A model generated the notes under the pieces. The model did not search any database, was not told the origin of the DNA, and was given only the letters and a program-made list of their open reading frames with translations. From NCBI GenBank assembly GCA_016933355.1, contig JAFGBC010000281.1, forward strand, positions 1 through 6,415: DNA of 6,415 bases, in the 5' to 3' direction. This DNA comes from Candidatus Aminicenantota bacterium (GTDB lineage Bacteria; Acidobacteriota; Aminicenantia; Aminicenantales; JAFGBC01). The translations under genes were made by a program, and so were the position numbers. Positions 1-4,956 of the stretch are shown piece by piece (the first letter of the stretch is position 1; every line of letters starts with the position of its first letter).

Positions 1-375
1 ACGGCGCGGGCGGCCCTGGAGATGGGGAGCTGCCGGGTCGTCAACATCAAGGTCGGCCGGGTCGGCGGGTTCGTCGAAGCGCGCCGCATCCACGACTACT
101 GCCGGGAGAAGGGAGTGCCGGTCTGGTGCGGCGGGATGCTCGAATCGGGCATCGGCCGCGCCCACAACCTCCATATCGCCGCCCTGCCGAACTTCAAGCT
201 GCCCCACGACCTCTCGGCGAGTCGCCGCTACTACAAGGAGGACCTGATCGACCCCTTCATCGAGCTCAGCGGTCCGGGCCGGATCCAGGTGCCGACCGGG
301 GTCGGGATCGGTGTTTTCCCGGTCGAAGAGCGGGTCAAGAGAGCCGCACTGCGGAGCGAGGTCTTCAAAGCCTGA
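1..375 (+). CDS. o-succinylbenzoate synthase / N-acylamino acid racemase family enzyme, C-terminal part (5'-truncated by window edge)
   Basis: The reading frame is open from base 1 and ends at TGA 373-375, leaving 124 residues of a protein normally about 370 long. Visible family features are VVNIK followed by GRVGG (fragment residues 13-23), whose lysine corresponds to the second catalytic acid/base lysine of the enolase-superfamily MenC/NSAR group. Further on are VWCGGMLESGIGRAHN and the C-terminal PTGVGIGV loop. MenC dehydrates SHCHC to o-succinylbenzoate in menaquinone synthesis; close relatives racemise N-succinylamino acids, and many do both. The metal-binding Asp/Glu residues and the first lysine lie upstream of the window, so the reaction cannot be settled. 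A menaquinone role would fit the quinone-reducing flavoprotein downstream, but the two genes are separated by a promoter and no other men gene is visible. ATG at 22 is internal, not the start. Family assignment is firm; substrate is open. Confidence 0.88.
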   Translation, partial: TARAALEMGSCRVVNIKVGRVGGFVEARRIHDYCREKGVPVWCGGMLESGIGRAHNLHIAALPNFKLPHDLSASRRYYKEDLIDPFIELSGPGRIQVPTGVGIGVFPVEERVKRAALRSEVFKA

Positions 376-384
376 GCCGGCCCC

Positions 385-396
385 GCGCCGCGGCGC
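385..396. other. GC-rich perfect 12-bp palindrome after the racemase/synthase gene
   Basis: GCGCCGCGGCGC is a perfect self-complementary 12-mer lying 10 bases after the stop codon at 373-375 and just before the -35 box of the next promoter. It could fold only as a very short hairpin, and the bases after it (TTCGTGTT) are not a real T-tract. At most it is a weak terminator or a binding site; in DNA this GC-rich it may be chance. Confidence 0.25.
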
Positions 397-402
397 TTCG
401 TG

Positions 403-431
403 TTGACAGGGAGAGGCGGGTTCTATAGTAT
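403..431 (+). promoter_or_regulatory. Predicted sigma70-type promoter of the flavoprotein-DsrC unit
   Basis: A perfect -35 hexamer TTGACA (403-408) is followed by TATAGT at 424-429 (5 of 6 to consensus, 15-bp spacer) or TAGTAT at 426-431 (4 of 6, 17-bp spacer). This is a rare AT-containing patch in a GC-rich region and lies 60-90 bp before the ATG at 492. Transcription would start near 436-438, giving a leader of about 55 nt. It separates the flavoprotein gene from the upstream racemase/synthase gene. Confidence 0.6.
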
Positions 432-446
432 GGGCTCTCTTTCAGC

Positions 447-465
447 CCGGACGGCCGTCGTCCGG
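447..465 (+). promoter_or_regulatory. Hairpin in the predicted 5' leader of the flavoprotein gene
   Basis: CCGGACG (447-453) and CGTCCGG (459-465) form a perfect 7-bp stem around a 5-nt loop, inside the leader predicted from the promoter at 403-431. No T-tract follows, so it is not a terminator. It ends 26 nt before the ATG and does not cover the weak AAAGAG ribosome-binding sequence at 478-483. It could stabilise the mRNA; a chance fold is also likely in this base composition. Confidence 0.3.
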
Positions 466-491
466 AGACGATCTCATAAAGAGCATCGGTC

Positions 492-1733
492 ATGAAGAAA
501 CTCGTTATCCTCGGCGCCGGGACGGGCGGCACGCTCATGGCCCGCCATCTGACGCGTCGGCTCGACCGGTCGGCCTGGTCCATTACGGTCGTCGACCGGG
601 ACACCGATCATTACTATCAGCCCGGTTTTCTCTTCATTCCGTTCGGCCTCTACGAAAGGGCGCAGCTCGTCAAAGACCGCTCCCGCTTCCTGCCCAAGGG
701 AGTCGAATTCACGGTCGCCGAGGTCGAGCGGATCGACGCCGCCGCCAACGCGGTCGTCCTCGAAGACGGCCGGTCGCTGCCCTACGACATGCTGATCGTG
801 GCGACCGGGGCCGAGATCGTCCCGGCCGAGCTCGCCGGCAGCGCCGAAGGCTGGCGCGACACGATCTTCGATTTTTACACGCCCGAGGGCAGCGAGGCCC
901 TGGCCCGGGCCCTCGAGGTTTTCCCCGGCGGCCGCCTCGTCGTCCACATCCAGGAGATGCCGATCAAGTGCCCGGTCGTCCCGATCGAGTTCGCCCTCCT
1001 CGCCGACTGGCATTTCACGCGGCGCCGGATGCGCCGGGACGTCGAAATCACGTTCGTCACCCCCCTCGGCGGCCCGTTCACCCGGCCGATCGCGTCGCGC
1101 AAGTTCGGCGGGCTGTTCGATGAGCGGGGCATCGGTGTCGTCGGAGACTTCGTCACCGAGCGGGTCGACGCGGCGGCGCGCAAGCTGGTGTGCTACGACG
1201 GGCGCGAAGTCCCCTACGACCTCCTGGTCACGATCCCGACCAACATGGGCGCCGGATTCGTCGAACGGTCCGGCCTGGGCGACGAGCTCCGCTTCATCCC
1301 GGTCGACGCCAAGACGCTCCAGTCCAAGAGCCATGACAATATTTTCGTCATCGGGGACGCCTCGGACGCCCCGACCGCCAAGGCGGGGTCGGTCGTCCAT
1401 TTCCAGGCCGAGATCCTGACGGAGAACGTCCTACGGGCGATCGAGGGCAAGCCGCTCGCTCCCGACCTTGACGGACACGCCAACTGCTTCATCGCGACCG
1501 GATTCCGGAAAGCCATTTTGATCGACTACAACTACGACATCGAACCGCTTCACGGCCGTTTCCCGATTCCCGTCCTCGGCCCGCTGCCCATGCTCAAGGA
1601 GAGCCGGCTCAATCACCTCGGCAAGCTCGCCTTCCGGCACATGTACTGGCGGTGGCTTCTCAAGGGCCGTCCCTTCCCCTTCGTCCCGGACCGCTTGAGC
1701 ATGGCCGGGAAGAAAAGGCCCCCGTCGGACTGA
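492..1733 (+). CDS. Sulfide:quinone oxidoreductase-like FAD-dependent oxidoreductase
   Basis: This 413-residue flavoprotein has the size and layout of the sulfide:quinone reductase family. An N-terminal FAD-binding GAGTGG motif is at residues 8-13, the acidic end of the second strand is D35, an ATG motif is at 104-106, and the second FAD motif IFVIGDASD is at 284-292. Two cysteines sit where the redox pair of SQRs is expected: C160 in MPIKCPVVP and C332 in HANCFIATG. The extra N-terminal cysteine of type I enzymes (near residue 128) is absent, and C234 is additional. The C-terminal segment 378-398 is aromatic and basic, like the amphipathic region that attaches SQRs to the membrane surface. 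By family, the enzyme would oxidise sulfide to sulfane sulfur and pass electrons to the quinone pool. It shares a transcript with the DsrC/TusE-family gene 18 bp downstream, which supports a sulfur role. The ATG at 492 is preceded by weak AAAGAG. Subtype (III-like) and true substrate are inferred; a related quinone reductase acting on another donor is possible. Confidence 0.85.
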   Translation: MKKLVILGAGTGGTLMARHLTRRLDRSAWSITVVDRDTDHYYQPGFLFIPFGLYERAQLVKDRSRFLPKGVEFTVAEVERIDAAANAVVLEDGRSLPYDMLIVATGAEIVPAELAGSAEGWRDTIFDFYTPEGSEALARALEVFPGGRLVVHIQEMPIKCPVVPIEFALLADWHFTRRRMRRDVEITFVTPLGGPFTRPIASRKFGGLFDERGIGVVGDFVTERVDAAARKLVCYDGREVPYDLLVTIPTNMGAGFVERSGLGDELRFIPVDAKTLQSKSHDNIFVIGDASDAPTAKAGSVVHFQAEILTENVLRAIEGKPLAPDLDGHANCFIATGFRKAILIDYNYDIEPLHGRFPIPVLGPLPMLKESRLNHLGKLAFRHMYWRWLLKGRPFPFVPDRLSMAGKKRPPSD

Positions 1734-1738
1734 TCGCC

Positions 1739-1745
1739 GGAGGAG
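1739..1745 (+). promoter_or_regulatory. Ribosome binding site of the DsrC/TusE-family gene
   Basis: GGAGGAG lies 6 nt before the ATG at 1752 and 5 nt after the flavoprotein stop codon at 1731-1733. It fixes the start and shows that the two genes are translated from one message. It is much stronger than the site of the flavoprotein gene, so the small protein is probably made in excess over the enzyme. Confidence 0.8.
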
Positions 1746-1751
1746 AATCTC

Positions 1752-2069
1752 ATGGCTCAGAAAACATACGCCGGCGTCGCCGTCGATGTCGACGCGGAAG
1801 GCTTCATGACGAACCACGCCCAGTGGACGCGGGAGATCGCCGGAGCGATCGCCGTCGAAGAGGGCATCGTCGCCCTGACCCCCGATCACTGGAAGGTCCT
1901 CGCCTTCATGCAGCAGGAAGCCCGCGAAAAAGGGACGGCGCCTTCGATCCGCAAGCTCAGCAAGGCGGGCGTCATCTCGACCAAAGAGCTCTACACGATC
2001 TTTCCCGGCAGTCCCGCCAAAAAGGCGGCCAAGATCGCCGGGCTCCCCAAGCCCGTCGGCTGCGTCTGA
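1752..2069 (+). CDS. DsrC/TusE-family sulfur-carrier protein with only the C-terminal CysA
   Basis: This 105-residue protein matches the DsrC/TusE/DsvC family in length and along its whole sequence: WT (25-26) near the start of the helical domain, LTPDHWKVL (42-50), then LYTIFPGSPAKKA (80-92), and the family's flexible tail GLPKPVGCV at the C-terminus. C104, the penultimate residue, is CysA, which carries persulfide. CysB of true DsrC proteins, 11 residues earlier, is A93 here, so C104 is the only cysteine. Without CysB the protein cannot form the intramolecular disulfide or DsrC-trisulfide used with dissimilatory sulfite reductase. It should instead act as a simple sulfur-transfer protein, like TusE or related single-cysteine proteins. 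No other tus genes and no dsrAB or hdr genes lie in the window, so a tRNA-thiolation role is not supported by context. Pairing with the SQR-like gene suggests that it accepts sulfane sulfur made by that enzyme (inference). Confidence 0.9.
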   Translation: MAQKTYAGVAVDVDAEGFMTNHAQWTREIAGAIAVEEGIVALTPDHWKVLAFMQQEAREKGTAPSIRKLSKAGVISTKELYTIFPGSPAKKAAKIAGLPKPVGCV

Positions 2070-2089
2070 TCTCCTCGCCGCCGGCCCTC

Positions 2090-2971
2090 CTATCCCCTGA
2101 GCAGCGGCCGGGTCAGGCAGGTCGGGCCCCCGCTCCCTTTGAAGGCGATCTCCTCGCCCTTGACGGCGAAGACCTCGCAGCCCTCCGCCTCGAGGCGCGC
2201 CCGGGTTCGGGGATTCCCCTCGAGCATGACGACGCGGCGCGGCGCCAGGGCCAGGATGTTGCAGGCCTGGCCGGCGAATTCCTCCTCGGGGATGTCTACG
2301 AGGTGAATGCGGTGGTCCTCCAGGAGCTCGAAGAGGGGGACGGGCAGGAGTTTGCGGTGGACGACGGCCAGGTCGTCGGCGAGCAGGCTGATGAAGGACA
2401 TCAGGTGGAGGACTTCGCCGGGGCCGTTCCCGTAGGGGAGGTGAAAACCGAGGACGCGAACGCCCGCCGGACGGAGCGCCGCCCGCAGGGCGTCCACGCC
2501 GGCCTCGTTCGTCCGGAAGCCCCGGCCCACGGCCAGCGTCGTCCGGTCCAGCCAGATCATGTCCCCGCCTTCCGCGGTGGCCGGGCCCTCGATCCGGGCC
2601 AGGATGGGCACGTCCCAGCCCGAAAGCGCGTCGGCCAGGGCCGGGCCCTCGCCCCGCCGGACGATCTTTCCGGTCTGGAAGATGACGGCGCCGGCGTCCG
2701 TGATCAGGGCGGGGTCGTGGACGTACAGGGAGTCCAGGCCGGTCCGGTCGTCCTCGGGCAGAAACAGGGTTTCGACCCCCTGGCTTTGGAGGAGGGCGAC
2801 GAGGGCGGCGAATTCGTCTTCGGCGCGGGCGAGGTCGGGCGGGCCCGTGAAGCCCAGGGGCCGCCACTGGGAGGCGATGGTCCGGTCGTCCCGGAACGCC
2901 TGGAGCGGCCGCTTGAGGATGACCCGCCGCAAAGGTTCCGTCATGCTCTGTCCGCCGAATCGCTTCTTCAT
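2090..2971 (-). CDS. Amidinotransferase-fold guanidino hydrolase (DDAH / arginine deiminase-like)
   Basis: The 293-residue protein has the motif order of the guanidino-group-modifying superfamily: VHDPALI with D86, AEGGDMIWLD with E134 and D137, GRGFRTN (149-155), H189 in VLHLMSF as the catalytic histidine, and GGPTCLTRP near the C-terminus with C285 as the nucleophile. These enzymes attack a guanidine carbon through a Cys thiouronium intermediate. Its length fits dimethylarginine dimethylaminohydrolase or related small hydrolases rather than arginine deiminase (about 400 residues). It is probably cytoplasmic, since no signal peptide is seen. Substrate may be methylarginine, arginine or another guanidine compound and cannot be read from sequence. 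It is transcribed alone from its own promoter. The start is uncertain: ATG at 2971 has an ideal GGAGGAG, but the predicted transcription start is almost on top of it. M10 (ATG at 2944) begins MTEPLRRV, where the family's conserved region begins. Confidence 0.85.
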   Translation of the reverse strand: MKKRFGGQSMTEPLRRVILKRPLQAFRDDRTIASQWRPLGFTGPPDLARAEDEFAALVALLQSQGVETLFLPEDDRTGLDSLYVHDPALITDAGAVIFQTGKIVRRGEGPALADALSGWDVPILARIEGPATAEGGDMIWLDRTTLAVGRGFRTNEAGVDALRAALRPAGVRVLGFHLPYGNGPGEVLHLMSFISLLADDLAVVHRKLLPVPLFELLEDHRIHLVDIPEEEFAGQACNILALAPRRVVMLEGNPRTRARLEAEGCEVFAVKGEEIAFKGSGGPTCLTRPLLRG

Positions 2972-2975
2972 GGCG

Positions 2976-2982
2976 CTCCTCC
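2976..2982 (-). promoter_or_regulatory. Ribosome-binding-like sequence before the first ATG of the guanidino hydrolase
   Basis: Read on the minus strand, GGAGGAG lies 4 nt before the ATG at 2971. It would normally decide the start. However, the TATAAT box ends at 2986, so transcription should begin near 2979, inside this sequence, possibly cutting away half of it. A weaker GGCGGA lies before the alternative ATG at 2944. Confidence 0.5.
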
Positions 2983-2985
2983 GGG

Positions 2986-3014
2986 ATTATAGGGCGCCCG
3001 GTCATCGGGGTCAA
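2986..3014 (-). promoter_or_regulatory. Predicted sigma70-type promoter of the guanidino hydrolase gene
   Basis: On the minus strand TTGACC (3014-3009, 5 of 6 to consensus) and a perfect TATAAT (2991-2986) are separated by the optimal 17 bp. This is the best promoter in the window. It starts 43 bp beyond the T-tract of the upstream operon's terminator, so the gene is transcribed independently. Confidence 0.75.
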
Positions 3015-3056
3015 ACGTCCGGCATCGCCCACGGCCGCCGGATAAGCAAAAGGACG

Positions 3057-3087
3057 AAAAAAAAAGGGGCGGCCCGCAGGCCGCCCC
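3057..3087 (-). terminator. Intrinsic (Rho-independent) terminator of the sigma / anti-sigma / DUF4097 operon
   Basis: On the minus strand a perfect 9-bp stem, GGGGCGGCC (3087-3079) pairing with GGCCGCCCC (3074-3066), encloses a TGCG tetraloop and is followed directly by nine T residues (3065-3057). It lies 42 bp past the stop codon at 3130. On the plus strand no T-tract follows the stem, so it works for the leftward operon only. Confidence 0.93.
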
Positions 3088-3129
3088 CGCGACTTGCACT
3101 TTGGATCAACGTGCAGATCGGATCCCGGA

Positions 3130-4059
3130 TTACTTCTTCTTGCGGAGGTAGATGTCGCCGTTGAAGGTGCTGAACGAGAACTCGGGCCCGCCGCCGCCGA
3201 TGTCGCCGACGACGGGACGCTCGAAGCTGACCCGGTAGCGTCCGGATTCTTTTCGGGCCTCCTCGGCCTTGGGCTCAACCTTCCGGAGGGCGAGGTCGAA
3301 GTCGGTGTAAATGTCCCCCCGCTCGGACTTGGCCTTGACGGTCGCCTTGGCGTCGGCGGGCAGGGTTACGTCGATGTCCCCGTTCATGGTCGTGAAGGAC
3401 ATGGCCTTGCCCGGGGCGGCCTTGAGGAGCGTGACCTGGATCTCTCCGTTGACGGTGCTGGTGACGACCGAACCGGTCACGCCGACGAGGTGGATCGAGC
3501 CGTTGACGTTCTCGATCTCGAGCTCGCCGCTGATGTTTTCGACCAGGATGTCGCCGTCGTTCGTGGTTTCGAGCTTGAGGGACGAGTTGAAGGGCGCCTG
3601 GATCGTGAGGTCGTAGGCCAGCTTCCAGCCCTCCGTCTGGATCGAGACGACGTTGTCCTCCTCCTCGATCGTCAGGCCCGAACCGCCGGCCGGGATCCTC
3701 TTCATGCCCGCCGCCTTCTCCTCCCTGATCCGGTCGCGGTCGCGGCCGTGGCGCGAGGGCGGGGCGGGCGGCTCGGGAGGCTCGGGGATGACGGCCGGCG
3801 CCGGAGCGACGGCGTCTCCTCTGCGGCTAAGCAGCCTCTCCCGCGGCCGGCCCTCGACGATGACGTCTTTGCCTTCGTAGCCCTTGACCGTGATGCCGCC
3901 CCGGATGAGGGAGACTTCGATCAGGGCGGGTTTGGACGGGTTCGAGAGCGGGACGACGGCCTTGTCGACGGCGGCTTCTTGGGCCCAGACCGCCGGCGAC
4001 AAGACGGCCGCCGCGGCGACTAGCCCGATGCCGATGAGCATTTGCGTTCTGCGTTTCAT
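3130..4059 (-). CDS. Exported DUF4097-family beta-strand-repeat protein (first paralogue, operon-distal)
   Basis: The 309-residue protein starts with a clear signal peptide: basic KRR, a hydrophobic stretch at 7-20 and likely cleavage after VWA (26/27). The mature part repeats a turn-strand motif of the type NGDI: at NDGDI 167-171, NGSI 186-189, NGEI 204-207, NGDI 226-229, RGDI 247-250 and NGDI 300-303. This is typical of DUF4097 (putative adhesin) right-handed beta-solenoid-like proteins. Between the first strands and the repeats lies a Pro-rich then charged stretch (about 83-121) that looks like a flexible linker. There are no cysteines, no lipobox and no obvious anchor, so the protein is probably periplasmic or secreted. 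The molecular function of DUF4097 is unknown; members often sit beside envelope-stress regulators. AAGGAGGA at 4071-4064 fixes the start. It is the last gene of the sigma-factor operon, followed by the terminator. Confidence 0.85.
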   Translation of the reverse strand: MKRRTQMLIGIGLVAAAAVLSPAVWAQEAAVDKAVVPLSNPSKPALIEVSLIRGGITVKGYEGKDVIVEGRPRERLLSRRGDAVAPAPAVIPEPPEPPAPPSRHGRDRDRIREEKAAGMKRIPAGGSGLTIEEEDNVVSIQTEGWKLAYDLTIQAPFNSSLKLETTNDGDILVENISGELEIENVNGSIHLVGVTGSVVTSTVNGEIQVTLLKAAPGKAMSFTTMNGDIDVTLPADAKATVKAKSERGDIYTDFDLALRKVEPKAEEARKESGRYRVSFERPVVGDIGGGGPEFSFSTFNGDIYLRKKK

Positions 4060-4063
4060 GAGG

Positions 4064-4071
4064 TCCTCCTT
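4064..4071 (-). promoter_or_regulatory. Strong ribosome binding site between the two DUF4097 genes
   Basis: Minus-strand AAGGAGGA lies 4 nt before the ATG at 4059, in the 18-bp gap after the TAA (4080-4078) of the preceding gene. It is close to a perfect anti-16S match and predicts high expression of the last gene in the operon. Confidence 0.75.
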
Positions 4072-4077
4072 GAACCT

Positions 4078-4941
4078 TTATTTCGCGGTATGAAGAGAGA
4101 TGTCGCCGTTGAGGGTCTCGACCTGGATCGAAACGCCGCCCCGGCGGCTGCGGACGGCGCTGAAGCCGCCGCTCTTATAGACGTATTTCCCGTCGCGGCG
4201 CTGTCCGGGCTCGGGCGCGACGGCTATCGGCTCGACCGGGAAATCGGCCCAGGCCTCGCCGTTGAAGGTCTTGACCCGGAAATCGGCCGAGGGCGCCTCG
4301 GGGAAGGTCAGGTCGACCTTGCCGTTGACGGTCTTGAACGAGCAATCCCCGTCAGGCGCACGGCGGAAGGCGATGCGGATGCCGCCGTTGACGGTGTGGG
4401 CGTCGCCCGCGCCGGCCGCCTCCTCGATGTCGACCCGCCCGTTAACGTTCCGGACGTCAAAGGCGCCCTCGACGCCCCGGACGCGGATATCGCCGCCGGT
4501 GACGGTCCGAAGCGTGACGGCGCAGGCGCGCGGGACCTTGAGCGTGAAATCGCAGACGACTTCGTAGCCGGAGTGGCGGTTCCATTGGATCCCGTGGCGG
4601 CCCTCCTCGCGGCAGCGGAAGGGGCCGTCCAGGTAGATCTCGACGATCGCGGCGTTATCCTTGATCTCCAGCTTGGCCTCGCTCTTGGCCCGGGCCAGAC
4701 GGGCCTCGTTCCGCGCCCGGATCGTCTTGTGGACGACGAGCTCGACGTCGCGGACGTCGGCGCCCTCGACGGCGATCGACCCCCAGACGTTGTCGACGGA
4801 AACTTCGCCGGGCCGGGCCGGGTCCGCGAAGCGGAGCGTCCGCCGGATCTCCTCTTTCTCTTCGCATTCCCAGCGGTCGGCGCCCGCGAGGGCGCCGCCG
4901 GCCAACATCAATCCCAGCGTGAGCGAAATGATCCTTCTCAT
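4078..4941 (-). CDS. Exported DUF4097-family beta-strand-repeat protein (second paralogue, cysteine-containing)
   Basis: The 287-residue protein has a signal peptide (RR, hydrophobic 4-18, likely cleavage after ALA at 19). Its repeat motifs resemble those of its neighbour: VWGSI 52-56, TGGDI 148-152, NGRVDI 167-172, NGGI 185-188, NGKVDL 206-211, NGEA 227-230 and NGDI 278-281. This marks it as a DUF4097-type repeat protein. Both paralogues end with a T-x-N-GDI strand a few residues from the C-terminus, which points to an old gene duplication. Unlike its neighbour it carries five cysteines (26, 110, 130, 140, 200), which could form disulfides outside the cytoplasm, and it lacks the Pro-rich linker. 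No transmembrane helix follows the signal. Function is unknown; it is a likely output or sensor partner of the sigma-factor system. GAGGAGG at 4956-4950 sets the start and overlaps the stop codon of the anti-sigma gene. Confidence 0.82.
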   Translation of the reverse strand: MRRIISLTLGLMLAGGALAGADRWECEEKEEIRRTLRFADPARPGEVSVDNVWGSIAVEGADVRDVELVVHKTIRARNEARLARAKSEAKLEIKDNAAIVEIYLDGPFRCREEGRHGIQWNRHSGYEVVCDFTLKVPRACAVTLRTVTGGDIRVRGVEGAFDVRNVNGRVDIEEAAGAGDAHTVNGGIRIAFRRAPDGDCSFKTVNGKVDLTFPEAPSADFRVKTFNGEAWADFPVEPIAVAPEPGQRRDGKYVYKSGGFSAVRSRRGGVSIQVETLNGDISLHTAK

Positions 4942-4949
4942 GACGGCGG

Positions 4950-4956
4950 CCTCCTC
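4950..4956 (-). promoter_or_regulatory. Ribosome binding site overlapping the anti-sigma stop codon
   Basis: Minus-strand GAGGAGG is 8 nt before the ATG at 4941 and overlaps the TGA (4957-4955) of the anti-sigma gene. A ribosome finishing the anti-sigma protein would thus sit on the next gene's start site, indicating translational coupling. Confidence 0.75.

Noticed and set aside
492..1733. NADH dehydrogenase type II or flavocytochrome c sulfide dehydrogenase as alternative identity
   Set aside because: The two cysteines at SQR positions, the C-terminal membrane-surface segment and the DsrC-family neighbour fit SQR better. There is no signal peptide and no cytochrome partner gene as expected for FCSD.
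3092..3115. Short inverted repeat TGCAC...GTGCA between the last operon gene and the terminator
   Set aside because: Only a 5-bp stem with an 11-nt loop and no T-tract. The terminator beside it explains transcription ending, so this is probably chance.
1431..3278. A 615-codon minus-strand open frame crossing several genes
   Set aside because: It runs antisense to the SQR-like and DsrC genes and out of frame through the guanidino hydrolase. Its translation is Arg/Pro/Gly-rich without any recognisable domain, which is the usual GC-rich shadow. The recognised proteins occupy the same DNA.
3307..3321. RGD tripeptide in the distal DUF4097 protein (residues 247-249)
   Set aside because: It occupies the same position as the NGD of the other repeat turns, so it is one variant of the structural motif and not evidence for integrin-type adhesion.
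3160..4480. Many short plus-strand repeats like CCGTTGACGGT, at first sight a repeat array
   Set aside because: They are irregularly spaced and degenerate, and each corresponds to the minus-strand codons for (T/N)VNG-type turns in the two DUF4097 proteins. They are protein repeats, not a CRISPR or DNA repeat array.
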